A stretch of 44,106 nt of DNA from a virus. The notes beneath the pieces are model-generated. The model made no database searches. It had not been told where the DNA came from and was given only the letters and a program-made list of their open reading frames with translations. The position numbers were made by a program, and so were the translations under genes. The stretch's first letter is position 1. The number at the start of each line of letters is the position of its first letter. The stretch lies in the IMG/VR virus record IMGVR_UViG_3300045010_000621, positions 1 through 44,106 of that record. The stretch is one strand, 5' to 3'. Shown here piece after piece: positions 16,189-25,300 of the stretch.

Positions 16189-17082
16189 ATGCCCGGAGTA
16201 CGCTACGGCCCAGATATAACGGATGATGCAGCACAAATGTTGTCTGACATTCTTTTATTTAAGGAACAGACAAAAGCGGGAAAAGTCGAAAGGGATGTTC
16301 GTCGTAGGTATAACCGCGCAGCGAAAATGGCTAAGCAGCTTTTTGGCCTAACTGACAAAGACATAGAAAAGGGACGTTACAAAGACCTAAAAATTTTGGC
16401 CGAATATGGCGAAGGGGCTCGCAAAGTAGGCTCAAAAAGAGGATTTTATAAACGCGGAAAAATGGCACGTAATAAAAGAACGGGAAAACTTATGAAACGC
16501 TCAATAATGGAAGAAGGCAGACGTCAAACTCTTTTTGACGAAAAACCTAAAGGAAGAACCATACTGTCAAGGTCGGAGGCCACAAACAAGGAAATTATCA
16601 GAGAGGCAAATCGAAGAATAGCGGTTAGAAATCCAAGAACCGGAAAACAAAAACGCGACAAAAGGGGAAGGCTTGTATACAGAAAACCAACTAAAAAAGA
16701 AGTAGAAGATAGAATAAATTTGGCTACGGCTAGCAGGGATTCGGGTGGCCTTAGCTACCTTGGTCGAACAAATCCAAAACGTCTGAGAGATGCGATGTCT
16801 CGCTTTGACAGAAGAATGAAAAGAAACAAGCAGGGAGTGGTTAGCGACAGGGGAACCCAAAGAATAAAAATAAGGCCATATATGAAAGGCGGAAAAGCGG
16901 ACATTGCAAGATTGAAAATTTCCAAAGGTAAGGAAATTGCTAGAGGTCGCTTAACCGCATTGCCCCAAAAGCCGCCAAAAGCGAAATCAGCGACTAGGGC
17001 GAAAGCCGCCAACCGAGCGAGAAAAGCAACCGTAAAGAAAGCCGGAAGAAAAACAAATGTAAGAAGAGGAAGAAAAAAGTAA
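16189..17082 (+). CDS. Highly basic histone-tail-like protein
   Basis: The protein has 297 residues, Arg and Lys throughout, few acidic residues in the C-terminal third, and an Ala/Lys/Arg tail (about 262-297) like histone H1 tails. A ribosome binding site (ctggag) precedes the ATG. The N-terminal 80 residues are helical; the middle carries repeated Arg-Asn-Pro and Lys-Arg turns (RNPRTGKQKRDKRG). No enzyme motif is visible. The position, just before the connector genes, and the charge suggest a DNA-binding virion or condensation protein. This is inference; an RNA-binding role is equally open. The gene ends 5 bp from a convergent minus-strand gene. Confidence 0.8.
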   Translation: MPGVRYGPDITDDAAQMLSDILLFKEQTKAGKVERDVRRRYNRAAKMAKQLFGLTDKDIEKGRYKDLKILAEYGEGARKVGSKRGFYKRGKMARNKRTGKLMKRSIMEEGRRQTLFDEKPKGRTILSRSEATNKEIIREANRRIAVRNPRTGKQKRDKRGRLVYRKPTKKEVEDRINLATASRDSGGLSYLGRTNPKRLRDAMSRFDRRMKRNKQGVVSDRGTQRIKIRPYMKGGKADIARLKISKGKEIARGRLTALPQKPPKAKSATRAKAANRARKATVKKAGRKTNVRRGRKK

Positions 17083-17087
17083 TTTAC

Positions 17088-17525
17088 TTAATCGAAAATT
17101 TCTGAAAATTGTCCCCAATCAATTTCCTCTGGGGAGGCCGTGACGTCTTCTTCGTCAATATCTTCCATGTAAATATCTTCCTCTCCGCCCCAATTGCCAT
17201 CAATCAAAAACTTTTTGACACTTTCCACCGGTTTTAATTCCGCAACTATTTTCCCATCTTCTGTTTCACCAATTACACGCAATCCCAGGGCTGCTGCTGT
17301 GATTATTGCATTGTCCCAATTGTCTAAAATAAAATCATCAATATCCGTCTCTTCAAAATCTTCATCACCTGAAGTAAAGAAAAAATAAACAGACGTAATG
17401 TGATTGATTAGCTTTGCTTGGAGTTTTTTTTGTTTAAGAGAATCTATTTTTTTTACGTTTTTGATTGGGTTTGACATGCGGATAACACTATCACGGTTGT
17501 TTGATTTGATTGGTGTATCATTCAT
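17088..17525 (-). CDS. Acidic hypothetical protein (lone minus-strand gene)
   Basis: The protein has 145 residues. The first 45 are Lys-rich, the rest strongly acidic with Asp/Glu runs (DEDFEETDIDDF and the C-terminal EDIYMEDIDEEDV). ITAAALGLRVIGETEDGKIVAEL looks like a folded alpha/beta core. It is the only minus-strand gene between 8310 and 37700 and converges with the basic protein gene, their stops 5 bp apart. No good Shine-Dalgarno is seen at 17525; an ATG at 17477 is an alternative. The opposite charge of neighbours raises the idea of a binding partner or DNA mimic, unproven. Confidence 0.65.
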   Translation of the reverse strand: MNDTPIKSNNRDSVIRMSNPIKNVKKIDSLKQKKLQAKLINHITSVYFFFTSGDEDFEETDIDDFILDNWDNAIITAAALGLRVIGETEDGKIVAELKPVESVKKFLIDGNWGGEEDIYMEDIDEEDVTASPEEIDWGQFSEIFD

Positions 17526-17600
17526 TTAGATGTGATATTGATGTTAAAATTTAATGTTTTAAGTATTTAATCCCAATATCTATTTACATCCGGAGAATTC
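17526..17600 (+). promoter_or_regulatory. AT-rich leader of the tail operon with ribosome binding site
   Basis: This 75-bp divergent spacer precedes the long plus-strand structural operon. tccggagaattc directly before the ATG at 17601 is a strong ribosome binding site. The AT-rich stretch is where promoters for both directions are expected. Several TATA-like boxes exist but none has an unambiguous -35 partner. Confidence 0.45.
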
Positions 17601-18248
17601 ATGAGCATTGTTTCACTTTCTGATTTAAAAACATACATGGACATATCCCTTACGGCACGCCAGGAAGATGCCGCAGAACTGATACTTGCTGGTTTACAGG
17701 GTGAACTTGAGGCATTTTTGCGTAGGCCGATTGAGGTGGAGACTTTTATCGAAGAACAACGCCTTGATGCGATGCATTCCGGAGTTCCGATGGGAACGTT
17801 TTTGACAACCGCCGAAAATACGTATAGTACAAGTTTCGAACAAAGTAATACAAATGATTTAACAAATTGGTCGACGCCACCGCCTGCTGTGTATTTAAAA
17901 AATACTCCGATTGTTTCTATAACTAGAGTTACAGTTAAACCACCATTTGGCTCAGAGAAAGAATTAACAATAGAAAAAGATTATATAAAAAGACCATACG
18001 GAATAGATTTTTATTACGGATATCCAAATGATTTAATCACGGTTACATATACGGCAGGCCTTGATGGAGCAAACATACCAATTTTCAAACTTATGATTTT
18101 GCGAGCCGCCACGAGAGAGATGCAAAATATGCACGACGATGTTGTTGGAGTAAAAGATTTAAATCCTCGCGGTGTTGCAATAGTTGAGACTGGGTTTTTG
18201 GATTCCGAATTGGTTTCTTTAAGAAAATATAAACGAAACAGGATTTAA
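17601..18248 (+). CDS. Head-tail connector protein (gp6/gp15-like)
   Basis: The protein has 215 residues. The N-terminal SLSDLKTYMDISLTARQEDAAELILAGLQGELEAFL is the alpha-helical DNA-packaging/connector signature of HK97 gp6 and SPP1 gp15 proteins, followed by a beta insertion with the YPNDLITVTYTAGLDG segment seen in these proteins, and C-terminal helices. It forms the ring below the portal. It has a strong ribosome binding site and begins the structural operon. The next gene starts 2 bp after the stop. Confidence 0.85.
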   Translation: MSIVSLSDLKTYMDISLTARQEDAAELILAGLQGELEAFLRRPIEVETFIEEQRLDAMHSGVPMGTFLTTAENTYSTSFEQSNTNDLTNWSTPPPAVYLKNTPIVSITRVTVKPPFGSEKELTIEKDYIKRPYGIDFYYGYPNDLITVTYTAGLDGANIPIFKLMILRAATREMQNMHDDVVGVKDLNPRGVAIVETGFLDSELVSLRKYKRNRI

Positions 18249-18249
18249 T

Positions 18250-18753
18250 GTGGGAAAAACTTATAGCATTGATGTAGTAATAACAAAAGTTGACGCCAAG
18301 CAGGCAAAAGCCAGATTAAAAGATATAAAAGATAGAACACGAAATGTACGTCCTGTATTAAAAAAAGCAGCAGAGGACCTGGAGCGCGTATGGGGGGACA
18401 ACTTTACAACAATGGGACTTCTTTCGGCAAAGGCAATGCTCAAGGGTGGATGGAAACCACTGAGTCCAAGTTACTACGCTTGGAAAAAAATAAGATATCC
18501 AGCAACGGCGGAACAAATTCTTGTTCAAACCGGAAAACTTTACACACTTGTTAGCAATGCTTCGTCAAATCCGGAAAGCGATATAGACGACCAATCAATG
18601 GAACTTGTCGTTCCGGGACGAATAGCAAGATGGCATCAATTTGGAACAAAAAATATGCCAGCTAGACCGATTGTTTTTGTTCCCAGAGATTTCGATAGAA
18701 CAATAGGAAAACATTTAGCAAAGTACATTGTTGAGGGAAGCAGGGTGACATGA
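18250..18753 (+). CDS. Virion morphogenesis / tail completion protein (P2 gpS-like)
   Basis: The protein has 167 residues from the GTG at 18250; an ATG overlapping the previous stop leads to an early stop. The family shows a helical N-terminus, then GGWKPLSPSYYAWKK, LVQTGKLYTLV, and near the end RWHQFGTKNMPARPIVFV. This 'W.P..L / G.LY..... / HQFG....P.RPF' pattern is that of P2 gpS and related neck proteins. It likely acts at the head-tail junction. Its stop overlaps the next gene as ATGA. Confidence 0.82.
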   Translation: MGKTYSIDVVITKVDAKQAKARLKDIKDRTRNVRPVLKKAAEDLERVWGDNFTTMGLLSAKAMLKGGWKPLSPSYYAWKKIRYPATAEQILVQTGKLYTLVSNASSNPESDIDDQSMELVVPGRIARWHQFGTKNMPARPIVFVPRDFDRTIGKHLAKYIVEGSRVT

Positions 18754-19409
18754 CTTCATATCAAAATTATCTAATGAACGGAACTCATTTCGCAAAAGAT
18801 TTCGTTAATTCGTATTTGGAAAATGATTTACCGACTCGATTAATCAGATATAGAAATGGCTGGAATCTCGATAGTGGTCTTTTGCCGAATCCGGAACAAT
18901 ATATTGCATATGAGCCATTGGCAATAGATAGATGGCCATCTATCATTACGATTGTATTGTCAACAAATCAATTAAGCAGAATTGGTTTTGAGTTTGGACA
19001 CCCCTTGTACAGAGTTTCTTACAGTATGAGAACTTACTGCTGGGTTAGAACAGAGGGAATAGAACAATGTCCATTAATGAGGGATAGGTTAACCACGGTT
19101 GTTCGTTCGGCAATTCTTGATTATCCATGCCTGAAAGCATACGACGCTAGGTCTAATTTCAGAATAATTATTGACGAATCTTCAATAAGAGAAGAGTTTT
19201 CCGATACAACACTATTAAAAGGTGACAGATTTATGTCTGGTTCTTTTATTGCTTACACTCTTGAAATGGATGAAGTTGTTACAAGAACAGACCTTGGTGT
19301 AATTGATGAAATACATCTTGGTGCAAAACAAGTTGGAGTTGACGAGGAAATGCCATCGCTTGACAGTGATTATGGCGTTTCTGCAAGCGTTATCATTCCG
19401 AGACCATAA
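18750..19409 (+). CDS. Probable tail terminator/neck protein
   Basis: The protein has 219 residues, translated from an ATGA overlap. I do not find a decisive motif. Alternating strands and helices, the segment RVSYSMRTYCWVR, then MRDRLTTVVRSAILDYPCL, and a beta-rich C-terminus fit tail terminator (gpU-like ring) proteins, which occupy this position between gpS-like and sheath genes in contractile-tail phages. It is assigned on position more than on sequence. After it a 116-bp gap precedes the sheath gene. Confidence 0.6.
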   Translation: MTSYQNYLMNGTHFAKDFVNSYLENDLPTRLIRYRNGWNLDSGLLPNPEQYIAYEPLAIDRWPSIITIVLSTNQLSRIGFEFGHPLYRVSYSMRTYCWVRTEGIEQCPLMRDRLTTVVRSAILDYPCLKAYDARSNFRIIIDESSIREEFSDTTLLKGDRFMSGSFIAYTLEMDEVVTRTDLGVIDEIHLGAKQVGVDEEMPSLDSDYGVSASVIIPRP

Positions 19410-19525
19410 TGAGAATGTTAAAAATAAAGCAATTTGATAGTTGCACAAAATAATCACTTCTTGTCTGTACAATTGAAATCAACATAAGGGATTCCAACCC
19501 GAACAAAACAAAATAGGAAGGTCCT
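19410..19525 (+). promoter_or_regulatory. Leader of the tail sheath gene with hairpin over the start site
   Basis: This 116-bp gap is the longest in the tail operon. Candidate promoter pieces are TTGCAC and TACAAT, but their spacing is 21 bp, longer than standard. At 19513-19527 ATAGGA and TCCTAT form a perfect 6-bp inverted repeat with a 3-base loop that contains the ribosome binding site and part of the ATG (19526-19528). This could modulate translation of the abundant sheath protein. Confidence 0.4.
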
Positions 19526-20977
19526 ATGCCTGGTGTAGTTATATCAACCTCAGTTAGAACCGGCCCGTCGACAGCGACGGTTCGTGAATCGTCGCAGCTT
19601 TTTGTTGTTGGTCTTGCTCAGCGTGGGCCGAGCAATGAGGCAGTGCTTGTTGAAAGTCTTGCTGAATTTGAAGATATTTTCGGTGAATATCGTTCAGACT
19701 CATATCTTCACCCAACGGTAGAGACATTCTTTGAAGAGGGTGGTACGAGAGCATATGTTGCTCGTTCTGTTGGGGCTTCTGCAACTGCTGGTGAATTAAC
19801 GCTTTTGAATGGCGACAACGATGTAATAACACTCACGGCTAACGGAGCTGGCAGCTGGTCGGAAGATGTCGATATACAGGTAATTAACTCGAACACCTCA
19901 TTCAGAATACTTGTATATTTTGAAGATAATTTGGTTTACTCAACCGGAAATGTAACCAGCTCATCGCAGGCCGTGGGAAGAATTAATTCAAGTGCGGTTG
20001 CATCTCGTTATCTTAGTGCGGCAGTGGATAATGTAAACTTATTGCCATCCACGATTGCGGCAACGTCACTAAGTGCTGGCAGCGCACTAGACACCTCCCT
20101 TGATGAAGACGATTTCAACAGTTCACTTTTGCTGTTCAATGACGCATTGGGTGTTGGTGCTGTTGCATGTCCAGAAAATCAAACAGAAGCAATGAATGAA
20201 TATTTGACAGAGCATGCAAATGCATATAACAGGATTGCTTTGCTTTCTGGTCCAGAAACACAAACGGTAGCACAGGCCAAAGCAGCTGCATTTGCAGTTC
20301 GACAGTTGAACCATGCCGAACATTCCGCTTACTACTACCCATGGGTGGAAATTCCTACGTCAATTGCTGGAATAACAAAAATGGTTCCGCCGGTTGGTTA
20401 CGTCGCAGCGAAAAGAGCCGTTGCTCATAATCAAAGCGGAACTCACACTCCAGCTGCCGGATTGATTTCAACCTCGCGATTTGTGACTGGCGTAAAATTT
20501 GATGTAGACAAAACTGTTGGCGATGACCTCGATGAGAATTCTGTTAACGCAATCAGAGTAATTCAAAACACTGTAAGAATTTATGGTGCTCGCTCCTGCT
20601 CAATTGACACTGACAATTTCAAGTACATCACACAACAGGATGTCGTAAACACGATTGTTGCTGAATCTTATCTCTCACTTGAGGATTTGGTATTTAGTCC
20701 AATTGATGGCAGAAACGAAATATTTTCAAATATTTCAGCAAGATTGGTTTCGGTTCTTGCAACAATGCGAGACACTGGAGCCCTATATCCAGCATATGAT
20801 TCAAGTGGAAGGTTGCTTGACCCGGGATTTGTGGTCAAGTGTGACAAAACAATCAATCCAACTTCACAGCTAAACGATGGTCTTATAAAGGCAAGGATTG
20901 GATTGAGAGTTAGCAGCGTAGGCGACCAAATTGAAATCGATATTGTTAAATCAAATCTAACCACTTCAGTGGTGTAA
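19526..20977 (+). CDS. Tail sheath protein
   Basis: The protein has 483 residues, the contractile sheath subunit. The N-terminus MPGVVISTSVRTGPSTATVRE, the LFVVGLAQRGPSNEAVLVESLAEFEDIFG segment, and FFEEGGTRAYVARSVG are typical of the P2 FI/T4 gp18 family. The C-terminal domain includes GRNEIFSNISARL and DGLIKARIGLRVSSVGDQIEIDI, as in other sheaths. Its presence defines the phage as a myovirus. It is followed at 14 bp by the tube gene. The ribosome binding site is AGGAAGG. Confidence 0.95.
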   Translation: MPGVVISTSVRTGPSTATVRESSQLFVVGLAQRGPSNEAVLVESLAEFEDIFGEYRSDSYLHPTVETFFEEGGTRAYVARSVGASATAGELTLLNGDNDVITLTANGAGSWSEDVDIQVINSNTSFRILVYFEDNLVYSTGNVTSSSQAVGRINSSAVASRYLSAAVDNVNLLPSTIAATSLSAGSALDTSLDEDDFNSSLLLFNDALGVGAVACPENQTEAMNEYLTEHANAYNRIALLSGPETQTVAQAKAAAFAVRQLNHAEHSAYYYPWVEIPTSIAGITKMVPPVGYVAAKRAVAHNQSGTHTPAAGLISTSRFVTGVKFDVDKTVGDDLDENSVNAIRVIQNTVRIYGARSCSIDTDNFKYITQQDVVNTIVAESYLSLEDLVFSPIDGRNEIFSNISARLVSVLATMRDTGALYPAYDSSGRLLDPGFVVKCDKTINPTSQLNDGLIKARIGLRVSSVGDQIEIDIVKSNLTTSVV

Positions 20978-20991
20978 CGGAGGAATAAAAA

Positions 20992-21492
20992 ATGGCAAAA
21001 ATAGCGCAAAGACAAGTATTGGCAGACATTGTGCCGTCATCATTTGGTGCCGCAACCAAGCAACAACTCAACGTGCAGAAAAACCTTCCAAAATGGACTC
21101 TCTTTAAATTTGCACAGGTTTCTGGTGGGGAAATCACTGCATCCGTAGAAAAAATTTACGAGGGTGGCAAATCTCGTCCAACGGTATTGTGTGCGCCATC
21201 AGAAATTGGCGATATAACACTAACCGCACACTACGACGATGATATGGTCTCGGCGGAAACTGCTGCTGGAATTGGGGCAAAACTTAAAACTTTGAGAAGA
21301 TATGTTGGAATTGCTTATTACAATATTACAGTATCAGTTTACGACTGTGATATTAAAGACCCAACAAACGACCGCGTATATTACAACGCATTGTTGGTCG
21401 GCTTGACTGAACCAGAGGGCGACTCATCTTCTGGCGCTCCGTCAACATTTGCCCTCACGTTTGCGATTTCCGATGTAGAGAATGCGTCATAA
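20992..21492 (+). CDS. Tail tube protein
   Basis: The protein has 166 residues and follows an optimal ribosome binding site (cggagg). It matches T4 gp19-like and P2 FII-like tubes in length and in the pattern of a mainly beta protein: KWTLFKFAQVSGGEITASVEKIYEGG, then ITLTAHYDDD and YNITVSVYDCD, and FALTFAISDVENAS at the C-terminus. The tube polymerises inside the sheath and is penetrated by the tape measure protein. The sheath-tube order is the standard myovirus order. Confidence 0.9.
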   Translation: MAKIAQRQVLADIVPSSFGAATKQQLNVQKNLPKWTLFKFAQVSGGEITASVEKIYEGGKSRPTVLCAPSEIGDITLTAHYDDDMVSAETAAGIGAKLKTLRRYVGIAYYNITVSVYDCDIKDPTNDRVYYNALLVGLTEPEGDSSSGAPSTFALTFAISDVENAS

Positions 21493-21539
21493 TTAGATAG
21501 TTGCAATAATTGGATACGTAGTGTGATAGTTTTCGTGTT

Positions 21540-22082
21540 ATGAGCGAAACACTTTATACATCAGACAATCAAGATTCATCAAAAAAGAAGCAATCTTCAA
21601 AAGATACTTCATTGCCACAGGTCAAGGAAGAAACACAACTTGACCGGCTTCGCAGCATAATTAAGAAAAAAGTTGAGCGCCAACATGTTCTTATTGCTGT
21701 TCCCGAACGTCCTGGCGTAAGTATTAAGGTAAGTCCAAATATTACACAATCACAAATGAAAAACTGGCGCAAAAATGCTGGTGAAGATACGAGAAACGGT
21801 CTTGATGCAACAAAATTTGCATGTTTGGTAATCGGTAATACAACGGTCGGAATTTTTATCGATGACGAAGAAGTTTTTGATTCGGATGGCAACTATCTGA
21901 ATTTTGCACATCCAACGATTTTGGAAATGACAGACACGACACGACCCGTCCCGGATGCGGTTCGCGCCATGTTCGGTGTTGACCCACATGTGGAGTCAGC
22001 TGCTTTGGCTATTCTTGATGCCGCAGGATATTCCGATACGGTCACGGCAGTGGACCCTACGAAGGAGTCTACGACGAATTAG
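21540..22082 (+). CDS. Tail assembly chaperone, unshifted product
   Basis: The protein has 180 residues and lies between the tube and tape measure genes, where tail chaperones reside. Residues 1-30 are polar and disordered. The rest has the folded PGVSIKVSPNITQSQMKNWRKNAG segment and a helical end, VPDAVRAMFGVDPHVESAALAILDAAGY. The stop at 22080-22082 is inside another open frame that continues to 22249, so a longer fusion is made by frameshifting as for lambda G/GT. No Shine-Dalgarno is obvious at 21540. Confidence 0.8.
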   Translation: MSETLYTSDNQDSSKKKQSSKDTSLPQVKEETQLDRLRSIIKKKVERQHVLIAVPERPGVSIKVSPNITQSQMKNWRKNAGEDTRNGLDATKFACLVIGNTTVGIFIDDEEVFDSDGNYLNFAHPTILEMTDTTRPVPDAVRAMFGVDPHVESAALAILDAAGYSDTVTAVDPTKESTTN

Positions 22083-22249
22083 TCAAAGACTCCCGCGTAT
22101 CTGCCGCCGCTCGTCTTGGCGAGTTGTTTGGCCAAAATCCACTTTCTTTGTTAGATGTTGACGACGATAGCTGGTTAATTCTGCTTGCCTGTGCTAGAGT
22201 TATACGTAACGACCGCGAAGAGCAAGAGCGCAAGTCGAAGACTGTGTAG
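22019..22249 (+). CDS. Tail assembly chaperone, -1 frameshift extension
   Basis: In the -1 frame the sequence is open from 22019 to the stop at 22247-22249. The part beyond the first stop codes for about 55 residues (DELVKDSRVSAAARLGELFG, then a PLSLLDVDDDSWLILLACARV helix), which is typical chaperone C-terminal material with no usable start codon. Shifting must happen between 22019 and 22082. AAGGAG at 22064-22069 could stimulate it. The slip site is uncertain; GGACCCT at 22052-22058 is my best guess but is not a canonical slippery heptamer. Confidence 0.7.
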   Translation, partial: CRRIFRYGHGSGPYEGVYDELVKDSRVSAAARLGELFGQNPLSLLDVDDDSWLILLACARVIRNDREEQERKSKTV

Positions 22250-22311
22250 CATACTGGCCACACAGCTCGGCGCTTTTACACTCACGTGATTAACCATCAC
22301 TTGGAGACGTA

Positions 22312-25300
22312 ATGGCCGACGAAAAAGTAAGCATAGTAGTCAAGGTAATAACCAAGACTAAACAGCTTGATGCTCTTATTGCAAAACTTCGTGCAGCAGA
22401 AGCGATGGAGAGTCGTCTCTCCTCTGGAAAAAACGTACAAAAATATGCAAACGCAACCAGCGCTGCACTAAATAGAGCAACAGGCAAATGGAAGAAACAC
22501 TTTGACTTTGTTGATTCAGTAATACGTGGTTTTGGAAAAGTATTAACTAAATTTTTAACAACAGCCATAAAGGGTGTCATAATTGAAATGGGAATACTTG
22601 CTGCCACCATGCTTGCGTGGCATGCCTTGGTTATTGCTGGACAGTATGCGGTAAAAGCGTATAGGGGGGTAATGCAGTTACTTGCCGGTGGTGCGGCTGC
22701 ATTCACCGTTGCCCTAGCAGGGGCGTCTGCGGCGATAAGAGAACAGCAGGCAGCAATGTACGCATACCGAGGAAAGGGCGCTTCTCAATACAAAACTTCA
22801 ATGAATCAAACCGTAATGGCTATGCGAAATTTGCAAATGAATGCAGACCTTGCCTCCCTTGGAGTGGAAGCCCTAAATGGTGCATTTGCTTCAATGTCAA
22901 AAACGATGAATGTATCTCAAATAAATGCAAGTAGCAAATCATTGAAAGCGCTTATGGACTTTGGCGCTGCAGGACAAGACCCGAAAAAAGCTGCTGCCCA
23001 AGTTGGGACAGTAGTAGCTGCATTGGAAGACGAAAAGAAAACGATAAGCAATGTTCTTTCAGAAGCAAAAAAACTTGGCCCAGAAATGGAAAAAGCTCTT
23101 AAAGACACAAAAATAAAAACAAAAAAAGAATTTAAAGAACTTTTGTTCTCTGGAGAATTGGCTAAAAAGGGAGGCGTGCTTGGTCAATTTGAGGCAGTTA
23201 ATACAACATTAATTAGTGAATTGACAAGATATTTTACTTTATTGCGTGGTCAATTTGCCGATTTTGGAATGCAGTTCTTAAAACCAGGAAAAGAAGCGTT
23301 TCAAAGACTTTTTGAAATAATTTCCAGAGACATGCAAAGAATTCTTCTTACTGTTCAAGCTCAATTCGGTTCTGAGGGAATGATAAAAGGATTTGTCGAC
23401 GGTGTAGAAAAAGTTAGCAATTGGATGGTTAAAACAATTCGTCAGTACCTTCCGGGTTTTCAGGGAATGTTTAAAAGACTTGGTGAATGGATGAGCAATT
23501 TTAAACGTGGCTGGAATATTATTATCGAAAAATTAAGACCCCTAATAGATGGCGCGAGAGTTGTTGAAAAATCATTTGGTCAAATCTGGCTAGCGATTAA
23601 AGATGGTGTCGAAAACATGACCAGGTTTAGAGAATTGCTCATGGGCAACGAGGACACAGTTGTCCAATTCGGTACGAAAATAGGCGACCTCATAAGAGAT
23701 GCATCTGATTTGTTGTTCAAAATGAAAGGAGTATTTTTCGAAATACTTCCATTCTTAAACGATGTTTTAAGTGGAATAGGAATGTTGATACGCGGCATGA
23801 CCCAGCTGCTTACCGGTTTTGGTGGTGGTAATGGTGGATTTATGAGAGCACTTGCGCCACTATTGGCTTTTCAAATATTTGGCAGAAGAATGATGGGGGC
23901 AGCTGGAAAAATGATGCCTATGGGAACCGGAATAGGTCGTTCTCTTCCGTTTTCTAATTTGCAAAATATGCCGATTCAAGCACAAAATGTTTATGTAAAC
24001 GGAAATCAAGTTGCAGGTGGGTCACCCCAAATTTCTTCTCCAGCCGCTTCGTCTGGCAGGCTTTCGAGTGGTGGGTATCCGGCAGCTCCCATGGCGCCAT
24101 ATCCAGCCCTTGGCCCTGGGGCACCGGGTGGCGCACTTCCGGTGTATGGACCAGCAATATCTAATTTAATGCATTATCGCGGACCATTCCTTTCAAGAAT
24201 ATATGGAGTTTCATCTGGTAGTCAATTGAGTGATTTTGCAGAAAAACAAAATGTCATGGGTGGAAGAATGATGTCAAGCACATTCCAACAAGCCGATGCA
24301 CGCCAATATGGTGGGGGTATTGCAATATCATCTGGCCAATTTACGCCTGGCGCACAATCAATAAGGGCAACAATGATGATGGACCCAGCAACGGGATTGC
24401 CATTCACGAGACAGATAGTTTCAGATACTGATGCAATAAAAACACAAGCGATTACTGACACTAGCGTTATTGGAAAAGATTCCCGAGGGCAGAATAACAG
24501 GGGTGCAGCTGTTTATAGAGACACAAGACATCTTGGTGGTGTTTATGTCAACGAGAGAGGAATACCATTAACTTTTTCTCAAAATAATCAATCTTCATTT
24601 AGTCGACTTCTGGTCGACGACAGAATGCGATTAAGTGAAGCAATGCAGGTTGGCAGATTGGCAAAGCAGGGATTTGCAAAAGGCGACAGATTTAGGGCAG
24701 GAATGGACCAGAGGGCGTTTGAGCGTCGGGAAATACTGAATGCCGGTTATGGTGCAACGCCTCTTACCGGCGTTCACACACCCGGCGGACCAGCCGCAAC
24801 ACCAGGACGACCTTCACTCGGGGTTAGTAAGGGTGCGGATGTTGATTATTCACGCATGGGCGACAAACGTCTTCGTCGCTTAGCGCGCGCTCGCGGTCTT
24901 GATGCCAGTGGCTCAAACGCTGACATTGTTCGATTGTTGCAAAAAAATGATAGAGACAGAATGCTTGCCGCTGAAGCAGTTAAAGTACAAGGCACACCAC
25001 AACAAGCGCGGTACGAAGCACAAATGAGTCATGCATTCAAATATGGACCGGCTTATAAGAGATATTTCAAAGATGTAACCACAACAGCACCAGACGGAAC
25101 AAAAACAACCCAAAAAATAATGAGAGACCCCGGTTTGACAGCTCGGGAAAGTCTTACAAAAGCGGCCATGCGGGCAAGGGGGAGACTTCAGGATGTTGGC
25201 GCGTATGTTGGTAATAAATTTGCTGGAGTAGCTGGTTCAGCGCAGGGTGTCATGGCCTACGCGAATAGTGGAAGATTCGACCCAACCCTAAATGACGGAA

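Noticed and set aside
19439-19474. Sigma70-type promoter TTGCAC/TACAAT before the sheath gene
   Set aside because: Spacing of 21 bp is too long to call with confidence; mentioned only as a possibility.
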